From Deltaproteobacteria bacterium (GTDB lineage: Bacteria > Desulfobacterota > GWC2-55-46 > DRQE01): a DNA stretch of 5,374 nt. Shown piece after piece: positions 1 to 5,208 of the stretch. The stretch covers positions 1 through 5,374 of the forward strand of contig JACRCB010000042.1 of NCBI GenBank assembly GCA_016219165.1. The letters are read 5' to 3'. The notes below the pieces were generated by a model. The model worked only from the letters and a program-made list of their open reading frames with translations. It searched no databases and was not told the origin of the DNA. Each line of letters opens with the position of its first letter. Within the stretch, counting starts at the first letter, position 1. The position numbers and the translations under genes were made by a program.

Positions 1-20
1 AAAAGTGTTCCTCTGGACTC

Positions 21-56
21 CTCCCAAAAACTTTTAAATTTAAGAGGTTTTGGGAG
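21..56. repeat. Long hairpin with AT-rich centre
   Basis: Arms 21-38 and 39-56 are complementary over 18 positions, with one mismatch and one G-T wobble, around the self-complementary centre AAATTT. The ends are CTCCCAAAA and TTTTGGGAG. In the direction of korD transcription it is followed by GGAGTCC and not by a T-run, so it is not a standard intrinsic terminator. Confidence 0.75.
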
Positions 57-59
57 TGC

Positions 60-83
60 GGGAACCTTTACAGAAAAGGTCCC
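60..83. repeat. Small hairpin next to the korD stop codon
   Basis: GGG plus ACCTTT (60-62, 64-69) pairs with AAAGGT plus CCC (75-80, 81-83), leaving A63 as a bulge and ACAGA as the loop. It begins 6 nt after the korD TGA in the transcript, so it could protect the 3' end, but it lies inside the repeat block. Confidence 0.6.
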
Positions 84-88
84 TCTGG

Positions 89-322
89 TCAGTCAAAGAC
101 CTGTATCGCAAAATCCGGACACCTTAAGTCGCACAACTGGCAACGTGTGCATGCCTCGAGGTCTTTTACGCTCACTATGGACCCTTTCATCTCCAAAACA
201 TTGGTCGGGCAGAAATCCACGCAGATACTGCACCCCTTGCAGAGTTTTTCGTATATAACAATCCTCGGTAGTTTTTTTGCGGCCTCGGGCAATCCGGCCT
301 CCGGAAATACGGAAATACTCAT
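89..322 (-). CDS. korD: 2-oxoacid:ferredoxin oxidoreductase delta subunit (ferredoxin-type, probably 2-oxoglutarate)
   Basis: This 77-residue protein is a two-[4Fe-4S] ferredoxin module with CxxCxxCxxxCP motifs at Cys28/31/34/38 and Cys58/61/64/68. The stretch VIYEKLCKGCSICVDFCP is typical of the delta subunit of 2-oxoglutarate and related 2-oxoacid:ferredoxin oxidoreductases, where it relays electrons between the thiamine-diphosphate subunits and free ferredoxin. In KorABCD-type enzymes korD commonly comes first, followed by korA, korB and korC; those would lie beyond position 1 and cannot be seen. Its place directly after sucCD favours 2-oxoglutarate synthase over pyruvate or branched-chain enzymes. 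The first ~20 residues (to the Arg before IVIYEK) are poorly characteristic. The ATG has no Shine-Dalgarno and sits in an inverted repeat, while TTG at 292-290 has GGAGG 5 nt upstream, so the true protein may be 67 residues. A stand-alone ferredoxin is the alternative. Confidence 0.85.
   Translation of the reverse strand: MSISVFPEAGLPEAAKKLPRIVIYEKLCKGCSICVDFCPTNVLEMKGSIVSVKDLEACTRCQLCDLRCPDFAIQVFD
298..302 (-). promoter_or_regulatory. Candidate Shine-Dalgarno for an internal TTG start of korD
   Basis: GGAGG on the minus strand (302-298) is followed after 5 nt by an in-frame TTG at 292-290. No Shine-Dalgarno stands before the ATG at 322-320. Starting at the TTG would give a 67-residue protein whose conserved part is untouched. 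The site decides between two starts, but the choice cannot be proved from this sequence. Confidence 0.45.
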
Positions 323-360
323 GATGCGTTCACGTATAACGGTCTTTGATACGCATCATG
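320..360. repeat. Perfect 10-bp inverted repeat overlapping the korD start codon
   Basis: CATGATGCGT (320-329) and ACGCATCATG (351-360) are exact reverse complements separated by 21 bases. In the minus-strand transcript the ATG at 322-320 is the last part of the 3' arm, so folding would pair the start codon. The loop contains the 13-mer shared with the frdB-frdA spacer (331-343). Confidence 0.8.
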
Positions 361-392
361 GTCTTTTTATCACACCGTCTTTTTATCACACC
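361..392. repeat. Perfect 16-bp tandem duplication across the sucD stop codon
   Basis: GTCTTTTTATCACACC at 361-376 is repeated exactly at 377-392. On the transcribed strand the unit reads GGTGTGATAAAAAGAC, and the gene-proximal copy contains the last sucD codon (GTG, Val) and the TGA stop (388-386). The second copy is outside the coding region. It looks like a recent slippage duplication. Confidence 0.9.
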
Positions 393-1261
393 TTTTCTAA
401 AACTTCCAGCACTGCCTTGCCTATGCCGGCCGGGCTTTCCGTCGTGGTGATTCGAGCCTCTCTCAACGCGGCGTACTTTTCACCGGCCGTGCCCTTGCCC
501 CCCGCAATGATTGCCCCGGCATGCCCCATCCGCTTCCCCTTCGGCGCCGTAACGCCCGCTATATAGGCGATGACGGGCTTTTTAACCTCTCTCTTTATGA
601 AATCCGCGGCCTCCTCCTCGGCGCCCCCCCCTATCTCCCCTATCATTACGACGGCGCGGGTCTCCGGGTCTTTCTCAAACTCCCCTATGACGTCTATGAA
701 GTTCGTCCCGTTTATGGGGTCCCCCCCGATTCCCACGCAGGTCGACTGCCCGAGCCCGAGCCTTGTGAGCTGGTCGACCGCCTCATAGGTAAGCGTGCCG
801 CTCCTCGACACTACCCCTACGGAACCCTTTTTATGGATATGTCCCGGCATTATGCCGACCTTACACTCCTCGGGCGTTATGACACCAGGGCAGTTAGGGC
901 CTATAAGCCTCGAGGGCCGGCCCTCCATGAACCTCTTTACCCTTATCATGTCCATAACCGGGATGCCCTCTGTTATGCAGACAACAAGCCCTATTCCCGC
1001 GTCCACAGCCTCCATTATCGCATCCGCGGCGAATGCGGCCGGGACGTAAATAACCGATGCGTCCGCGCCGGTTATTCTTACCGCCTCGTCAACCGTGTTG
1101 AATACGGGCACGCCGTCCACGTCGGCCCCGCCCTTTCCTGGTGTTACCCCCCCGAGCATCTTCGTTCCGTATTCCACCATCTGGCGGGTATGGAAGGCGC
1201 CCTGCTCGCCGGTAATTCCCTGGCATATGACCCGCGTGTTTTGGTTTACGAATATGCTCAT
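386..1261 (-). CDS. sucD: Succinyl-CoA synthetase alpha subunit
   Basis: This 291-residue subunit binds CoA and carries the phospho-histidine of the succinyl-CoA synthetase reaction. The N-terminal CoA-binding Rossmann domain (about 1-125) opens with MSIFVNQNTRVICQGITG, including the GITGEQG loop (15-21), and contains GPNCPG at 121-126. The C-terminal ligase domain has SRSGTLTYE (152-160), Glu209 in the IGEIGG motif (E. coli Glu208) and the active-site His247 in GHAGA (E. coli His246). All catalytic residues are intact and the length is typical (289 in E. coli). The upstream Shine-Dalgarno is weak: GGGGG at 1270-1266 with a 4-nt spacer, but the start agrees with family N-termini. The TGA stop lies within the second copy of a 16-bp tandem duplication (361-392). 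A G8 homopolymer (C8 at 624-631 on the plus strand) encodes part of the IGGGA segment. In this context it supplies succinyl-CoA for reductive carboxylation by the korD-containing enzyme downstream. Confidence 0.97.
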   Translation of the reverse strand: MSIFVNQNTRVICQGITGEQGAFHTRQMVEYGTKMLGGVTPGKGGADVDGVPVFNTVDEAVRITGADASVIYVPAAFAADAIMEAVDAGIGLVVCITEGIPVMDMIRVKRFMEGRPSRLIGPNCPGVITPEECKVGIMPGHIHKKGSVGVVSRSGTLTYEAVDQLTRLGLGQSTCVGIGGDPINGTNFIDVIGEFEKDPETRAVVMIGEIGGGAEEEAADFIKREVKKPVIAYIAGVTAPKGKRMGHAGAIIAGGKGTAGEKYAALREARITTTESPAGIGKAVLEVLEKV

Positions 1262-1293
1262 GAAACCCCCGGTCTGGTTAACTCTATCTGAGT

Positions 1294-1311
1294 GCAGGGA
1301 TTTATCCCTGC
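1294..1311. repeat. 18-bp palindrome, copy 1 of GCAGGGNTTTANCCCTGC
   Basis: GCAGGGAT, TT, ATCCCTGC forms a perfect 8-bp stem with a two-base centre, within the 55-bp sucC-sucD spacer and starting 6 bp from the sucC stop codon. It matches the palindrome at 5164-5181 except for one compensated base pair. No T-run follows it in the sucC-to-sucD direction, so it is unlikely to terminate transcription; it might slow 3' decay of the sucC message. Confidence 0.75.
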
Positions 1312-1316
1312 CCCTC

Positions 1317-2498
1317 TTACGCCTTCGCGGCCCTTACGACCTTTTCCGCGGCCTCGTCCATCTTTTCGGCGGCAATGATATTAAGCCCGGATTGACGGAG
1401 GATGTCCCTGCCTTTCTCCACGTTCGTGCCCTGAAGCCTGACTACAAGTGGGGCATTCATCCCCACGTCCTTTGCGGCCTCTATAATGCCGTCCGCTATC
1501 ACATCGCACCTCATTATCCCGCCGAATATGTTGACCAGGACCGCCTTTACGTTCTCATCGGACATGAGTATTTTAAACGCCGCCGTTACCTGCTCCCTCG
1601 TCGCCCCGCCCCCCACATCGAGGAAGTTTGCGGGCTTGCCGCCGTAGAGTTTTATTATGTCCATGGTCGCCATGGCAAGACCCGCTCCGTTTACCATACA
1701 TCCTATGTTTCCGTCAAGGGCTACGTAGTTAAGGTTATGGCGCGAGGCCTCGACCTCTTTGGCGTCTTCCTCATCCAGGTCCCTCATCCCCAGAACGTCC
1801 TTGTGCCTGAAAAGCCCGTTATCGTCGAATGAGATTTTGGCATCGAGGGCCAAGACCTCCCCGTCCTTTGCCGTAACATTTGTAGTAACAAGGGGGTTAA
1901 TCTCCGCCATCGAGCAATCGAGCCCGACAAAGGCATTATACAACCCAGTCATTAACTTTACCGCCTTGCCCAGCAGAGTTTTATCGAGCCCGATGCCGAA
2001 GGCGAGTTTACGCGCCTGATAGGGCTGAAGCCCGACCGCGGGGTCCACATACTCCCTCAGAATCTTCTCCGGGCTCTTTGCCGCAACCTCCTCTATCTCG
2101 ACCCCCCCCTCGGAAGACACTATCACGCAGACCTTTTGCCTTCCCCTGTCGACAACGACCCCGAGATAATATTCTTTCAGTATCCGGCAGCCCTCCTCAA
2201 CAAGGACCTTCTTGACCTCTTTACCTTTGGGGCCTGTCTGGTGCGTGACCAGGGTTTTGCCGAGAAGCGCCTTTGCGTATTCCCTCGCCTCTTCCCTTGT
2301 CTTTACAAGTTTCACCCCCCCGGCCTTCCCCCTCCCCCCCGCGTGTATCTGCGCCTTTACGACACAGACTGAATCGCCCGTTAAAAACTCCTTTGCGATT
2401 TCCTCGGCCTCCTGCGGGGTGAAGGCAATTTTCCCTCTGGGGACCTTAACCCCGTACCTTCCGAGAAGTTCCTTTGCCTGATACTCATGGATATTCAT
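1317..2498 (-). CDS. sucC: Succinyl-CoA synthetase (ADP-forming) beta subunit
   Basis: This 393-residue subunit binds the nucleotide and succinate; with SucD it converts succinate, CoA and ATP to succinyl-CoA, ADP and phosphate, reversibly. The start MNIHEYQAKELL is the family signature. The ATP-grasp domain spans about 1-235, with the glycine-rich loop HAGGRGKAGGVK at 52-63, Glu199 and Asn201 in the AEINPL motif and Asp219 in the metal-binding region. The C-terminal CoA-ligase domain (about 240-393) carries LDVGGGAT (293-300) and NIFGGIMRCD (323-332). Pro20 sits where E. coli SucC also has Pro and, as I recall, GTP-specific enzymes have Gln, which weakly favours ATP. Length is normal and no residue is missing. 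The ATG has GGAGG (2509-2505) with 6-nt spacing. It follows frdA by 29 bp and precedes sucD by 55 bp, as in an operon. Citryl-CoA synthetase and malate-CoA ligase are related, but the length and motifs fit SucC best. Confidence 0.96.
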   Translation of the reverse strand: MNIHEYQAKELLGRYGVKVPRGKIAFTPQEAEEIAKEFLTGDSVCVVKAQIHAGGRGKAGGVKLVKTREEAREYAKALLGKTLVTHQTGPKGKEVKKVLVEEGCRILKEYYLGVVVDRGRQKVCVIVSSEGGVEIEEVAAKSPEKILREYVDPAVGLQPYQARKLAFGIGLDKTLLGKAVKLMTGLYNAFVGLDCSMAEINPLVTTNVTAKDGEVLALDAKISFDDNGLFRHKDVLGMRDLDEEDAKEVEASRHNLNYVALDGNIGCMVNGAGLAMATMDIIKLYGGKPANFLDVGGGATREQVTAAFKILMSDENVKAVLVNIFGGIMRCDVIADGIIEAAKDVGMNAPLVVRLQGTNVEKGRDILRQSGLNIIAAEKMDEAAEKVVRAAKA

Positions 2499-2527
2499 CG
2501 AATACCTCCGGCGTTATCCGCGGGGTT

Positions 2528-4186
2528 CTAATCCCACTGTCTTTTCTTTACATGAGGAGGCGCATAGTCCGGCAGGAGGAGCGGCCCGGTAACCGGGTTT
2601 TCCACACCCGCACTTTTAAGTTCCCTGCCGAATCTTTTAACGTGCTCGAGCGTCGGGGCGCTGCACCCCGGAATGGATTTTGCGTATTCCGCGGCGCCTT
2701 TCCCCGCCCTTTTTCCGAATACGAGGACGTCCAAGAGGGAGTTGCCCATGAGCCTGTTCCTTCCGTGCACCCCCCCTGTAACCTCGCCCGCGGCAAAGAG
2801 CCCCTTAACCGCGGTCTCTCCGTTTTCTCCTATCTTAATCCCCCCGTTCTGATAGTGGAGCGTGGGGTAGACCAACAGCGGCTCTTTACTTATGTCGATA
2901 TTATAACGCCTGAACTGGATGTGCTTTGCCGGAAGTTCCTTCCTCACGGTGCCCTCGCCGTGGAGCGCGTCTATCATGGGGCTGTCGAGCCACACCCCAA
3001 GCCTTCCGGTCGGGGTGGGGATGCCCTTCTGTACTTCAAGGCACTCCCTTATTATGCACGACGACTCGACATCCCTTGGTTCGAGGGCAAACGAGAATTC
3101 CTCTCCGTCGACATTCAAAAGTTGCGCGCCGAGGCCCCGAACCTTCTCGGTTATAAGGAGCCCGACATTCTGCTCCGGGTATACCGCGCCCGTGGGATGG
3201 TACTGGGTTGAATCCATATCCCTTAACTCCGCCCCGGCCCTGTAAGCGATAACTATCCCGTCCGCGGTGGCGCCGTAGTGGTTTGTGGTGGGGAAACCCT
3301 GTATATGGAGGCGTCCGAACCCCCCGGTAGAGATGATTACCGCCTTGGCCCTGACTATGTAGTATTCCTTTGTCTCGAGGTTATAGAGGATTGCGCCGGA
3401 AACGTCTCCGGATTTCCCGGTAAGGAGTTCCACCGCGGGAGAAAATTCGAGCACCTTAATACCATTAATGCCATTGGTCCTGTTCCTCGTCTCGTCCCTC
3501 AAAACCCTCATTATCTCGGCGCCGGCCATATCCCCGGCGGAATGCATCCTCTTTCTCGACGTGCCTCCGCCGTGGCGCACCTTCATCCTTCCGCCGGGGA
3601 GTTTATCGAACATCATGCCCAATTCCTCAAGCCAGCCCATTGTGAGGGGCGCATCGTTTGTGAGGGCGCTCGCGAGGGCGGGGTCGTTTGTGAAGTGCCC
3701 CCCTCCCATGACGTCGAGGTAGTGGAAGTAGGGAGAGTCGCATTCCTGGTCCGCGCACTGTATCCCCCCCTCGGCCATGACGGTGTTGGAATCACCGTGA
3801 CGCAGTTTCGTGGAGAGTATGACATGCGACCCGTTCTCGCTCGCCGCAAGGGCCGCGGCGGTCCCGGCGCCTCCCGCGCCTATAATGAGGACATCGGTTG
3901 TGTAGTCGGCGTTATCGAGGATTACGGACTCCGGGTCGAGGATGCTCTTCGATTCGAGAAGAAGGGAAACCTCTTCGGGGAATGCCTGCCCCGAGTTTGG
4001 CCCGACACCCACCTTCTTCCTGCCCTCATTCTTGCAATCGGGGTGGTATCGCTTGAGCCACCTCTCTCTCTCCTCCATGGTGAGGGCGGAGAAATGCTCC
4101 CCTCTCCGTGCCCTCTCTACCCTATGGGGCCGGGTGGCCTCGGCCTTTTTTATGAGTTCCTTCAATTCCCCTGTATAGCCGCTCAT
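2528..4186 (-). CDS. frdA: Fumarate reductase / succinate dehydrogenase-family flavoprotein subunit, soluble (TfrA-like)
   Basis: This 552-residue catalytic subunit interconverts fumarate and succinate on FAD. The dinucleotide-binding motif GAGGAG lies at 103-108, after an unusual N-terminal extension of about 95 residues that is rich in charged residues and of unknown role. Active-site positions match E. coli FrdA by motif: His330 in QYHPTG, Thr346-Glu347, Arg371 in the PRD motif (proton-shuttle Arg), His444 in HYQNGGI and Arg478 in NRLMGNSL. The residue that binds FAD covalently in SdhA/FrdA (His in SHTVxAxGG) is Asn134 here (SNTVMAEGG), so FAD should be non-covalent. Only about 57 residues follow the last FAD-contact motif (VFGKRAG, ending at 495), so the long C-terminal helical region of membrane-bound enzymes is missing. 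The ATG follows GGAGG (4196-4192) by 5 nt, a strong start. sucC begins 29 bp downstream. L-aspartate oxidase is the main alternative in this superfamily, but the adjacent three-cluster iron-sulfur gene argues against it. Confidence 0.9.
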   Translation of the reverse strand: MSGYTGELKELIKKAEATRPHRVERARRGEHFSALTMEERERWLKRYHPDCKNEGRKKVGVGPNSGQAFPEEVSLLLESKSILDPESVILDNADYTTDVLIIGAGGAGTAAALAASENGSHVILSTKLRHGDSNTVMAEGGIQCADQECDSPYFHYLDVMGGGHFTNDPALASALTNDAPLTMGWLEELGMMFDKLPGGRMKVRHGGGTSRKRMHSAGDMAGAEIMRVLRDETRNRTNGINGIKVLEFSPAVELLTGKSGDVSGAILYNLETKEYYIVRAKAVIISTGGFGRLHIQGFPTTNHYGATADGIVIAYRAGAELRDMDSTQYHPTGAVYPEQNVGLLITEKVRGLGAQLLNVDGEEFSFALEPRDVESSCIIRECLEVQKGIPTPTGRLGVWLDSPMIDALHGEGTVRKELPAKHIQFRRYNIDISKEPLLVYPTLHYQNGGIKIGENGETAVKGLFAAGEVTGGVHGRNRLMGNSLLDVLVFGKRAGKGAAEYAKSIPGCSAPTLEHVKRFGRELKSAGVENPVTGPLLLPDYAPPHVKKRQWD

Positions 4187-4319
4187 CGTTTCCTCCAGTT
4201 AGATACCGTTATACGTGTGCGTTATACGCGATGCGTGAAGGTATAAAAGACCGTGAACCGTGATAGTTGACCGTGTCCGTCTTTCACGGTCACGGAATAC
4301 GGACAACGGTCACGGTAGT
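4187..4319. repeat. Intergenic repeat cluster between frdB and frdA
   Basis: This 133-bp spacer has no gene. At the frdA-proximal end lie the frdA Shine-Dalgarno (GGAGG, 4196-4192 on the minus strand) and two direct copies of CGTTATACG (4207-4215 and 4220-4228, 13-bp period). The rest is made of short direct and inverted units of CCGTGA/TCACGG (see 4250-4316). A 13-mer, ACCGTTATACGTG at 4205-4217, recurs exactly on the opposite strand at 331-343 before korD. The phrase ATAAAAGACCGTGA (4243-4256) has a near match on the minus strand at 370-356. The spacer therefore looks like an inserted or expanded degenerate repeat family and not a promoter region; no clear -35/-10 pair was found. Confidence 0.68.
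4250..4316. repeat. Heptad direct/inverted repeat (ACCGTGA and TCACGGT units)
   Basis: ACCGTGA occurs in tandem at 4250-4256 and 4257-4263, followed by the diverged heptad TAGTTGA (4264-4270). The reverse complement TCACGGT occurs at 4284-4290 and 4310-4316, and TCACGG is doubled at 4284-4295. The arms 4270-4280 and 4299-4310 are complementary apart from a one-base bulge. The whole block can fold into an imperfect hairpin on either strand. Confidence 0.7.
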
Positions 4320-5114
4320 TCACAGACACTCCTTATCCTCCGGCATCCAGACCCCAGGTTCCGCGAGGTCCGGCTCCCTTTCCCTTTCGATGTAGAGTTT
4401 CCTTAATTCCTCCGGTTTCATTTTCGAGAGTTTCTTGAGCATCTTTTCGTATTTCCCGCTTTTCACCTCTTCAATGCGTTTTTCAAGATGCCCCGCCTTC
4501 GGGAGCATGTATTTACCGACAAGCCTCCTTACAAACATGGCCGCGGTAAACTGGGAAATCTGCGCGGGGCACCTGGACGCGCAAAGCCCGCACATGACAC
4601 AGTCGAAACTCTTATAGGCCGCACCCTTCAGGTCCCCCCTTTTCATGAGGGCTATGTAGTCCATGACGTCTATGTCCATGGGGCAGGTCCTCGTGCAGGT
4701 CCCGCACCCTATGCATTTAAAGACCTCGGGGTAGAGCCTCCTCAATTCCGCATGGAGGTCCCCCCTGGTATTATCGAGATTGTCGAGGTTGTAATCCGGC
4801 CTGTTTGCCGGGAAAAACGGCAACTGCGTGATAATCATCCCCGGCCCCACGACCGTCTGGCATGCAAGCCCGGCCTTGAGTCTATAGTCTCCCGTAAAAC
4901 GGTAGAAGGTGGCGCATGCCCCGCAGATTCCGCCCCTGCAGCCGCACCCCCTTATATACTGGTAGCCCGCATATTCAACGGCCTTCATTATCGTGAGGGT
5001 CTCAGGCACAAGGTACTCACTCCCCATTAAGTAGAAGGGTATCATCTTGGCGCCATCAGGGGGGATGGTCCTGTCGCCGGCGGCAAGTTGGGTTATTTTC
5101 TTCTTATCAGCCAT
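4320..5114 (-). CDS. frdB: Fumarate reductase iron-sulfur subunit, TfrB/HdrC-like (soluble type)
   Basis: This 264-residue protein carries electrons to the flavoprotein encoded just downstream, for fumarate reduction or succinate oxidation. Residues ~24-105 form a ferredoxin-like [2Fe-2S] domain with Cys59, Cys64 and Cys67 (C-x4-C-x2-C) and probably Cys85; Cys57 is an extra cysteine beside the cluster. Residues ~130-190 hold two classical CxxCxxCxxxCP motifs, at Cys134/137/140/144 and Cys172/175/178/182, so two [4Fe-4S] clusters are predicted. Quinone-linked SdhB/FrdB has one [4Fe-4S] and one [3Fe-4S] instead. The C-terminal ~55 residues are highly charged and probably helical. There is no transmembrane segment. 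In methanogen TfrB an HdrB-like CCG domain follows; it is absent here and may be a separate gene outside the window. The ATG has a good Shine-Dalgarno, AAGGAG at 5126-5121, with 6-nt spacing. The subfamily name (FrdB, TfrB or SdhB) is less certain than the fold and cofactors. Confidence 0.88.
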   Translation of the reverse strand: MADKKKITQLAAGDRTIPPDGAKMIPFYLMGSEYLVPETLTIMKAVEYAGYQYIRGCGCRGGICGACATFYRFTGDYRLKAGLACQTVVGPGMIITQLPFFPANRPDYNLDNLDNTRGDLHAELRRLYPEVFKCIGCGTCTRTCPMDIDVMDYIALMKRGDLKGAAYKSFDCVMCGLCASRCPAQISQFTAAMFVRRLVGKYMLPKAGHLEKRIEEVKSGKYEKMLKKLSKMKPEELRKLYIEREREPDLAEPGVWMPEDKECL

Positions 5115-5163
5115 AATGGACTCCTTGAAAATGGCAGGACGCGATTCTTTTGTCTTTCGTAGG

Positions 5164-5181
5164 GCAGGGCTTTAGCCCTGC
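5164..5181. repeat. 18-bp palindrome, copy 2 of GCAGGGNTTTANCCCTGC
   Basis: GCAGGGCT, TT, AGCCCTGC forms a perfect 8-bp stem with a two-base centre. It has the same layout as the palindrome at 1294-1311, differing by one base pair (C-G here, A-T there) so that pairing is kept. This points to a dispersed REP-like element, not a gene-specific site. Confidence 0.75.
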
Positions 5182-5208
5182 GGTTTCTAAAGCCTTGTAA
5201 AGACGCAA

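Larger units (their letters stand above)
1..88. repeat. Hairpin-rich repeat region downstream of korD
   Basis: No gene is seen in this stretch. It contains two adjacent hairpins (21-56 and 60-83). The heptamer CCTCTGG occurs at 10-16 and again at 82-88, a 72-bp spacing, and the sequence just beyond each copy is similar. This suggests that one full unit and the start of another of a tandem repeat are visible, with the array continuing beyond the window edge and separating korD from the next gene. Confidence 0.6.

Noticed and set aside
21..56. Intrinsic terminator after korD
   Set aside because: The stem is long but AT-rich and no T-run follows on the minus strand; repeat context and the expected korABC genes downstream argue against termination here.
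521..1291. Plus-strand open frame of 256 codons opposite sucD
   Set aside because: It lies wholly over the highly conserved sucD sequence, shows no family resemblance or domain, and its composition is that of an antisense frame in a GC-rich gene.
1294..1311. Terminator between sucC and sucD
   Set aside because: No T-run follows, the two subunits must be co-produced, and the same palindrome occurs in another spacer.
1095..1832. Plus-strand open frames opposite sucC and frdA (also 2474-3211)
   Set aside because: Both overlap genuine genes and cross gene borders, as shadow frames do; no ribosome-binding or homology support.
386..2498. Citryl-CoA synthetase (CcsA/CcsB) instead of SucC/SucD
   Set aside because: Lengths (393 and 291) and N-terminal signatures fit succinyl-CoA synthetase; as I recall, Ccs subunits are longer. 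Malate-CoA ligase is also less likely in this context.
2528..4186. L-aspartate oxidase (NadB)
   Set aside because: The Asn in place of the FAD-linking His is shared with non-covalent members such as NadB, but the adjacent three-cluster iron-sulfur subunit and sucCD context fit fumarate reductase.
3278..4246. Plus-strand open frame of 322 codons opposite frdA
   Set aside because: It mirrors frdA, whose motifs are intact, and runs into the repeat spacer at its end; there is no recognisable protein and no operon partner on the plus strand.
4206..4316. CRISPR array or phage attachment site
   Set aside because: The units are only 6-9 bp, degenerate and in both orientations, without regular spacers; no cas or integrase gene is near.
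4187..4319. Sigma-70 promoter for frdA (TATAAC-like boxes on the minus strand)
   Set aside because: The TATAAC words are parts of the CGTTATACG repeats and I found no matching -35 at proper distance.
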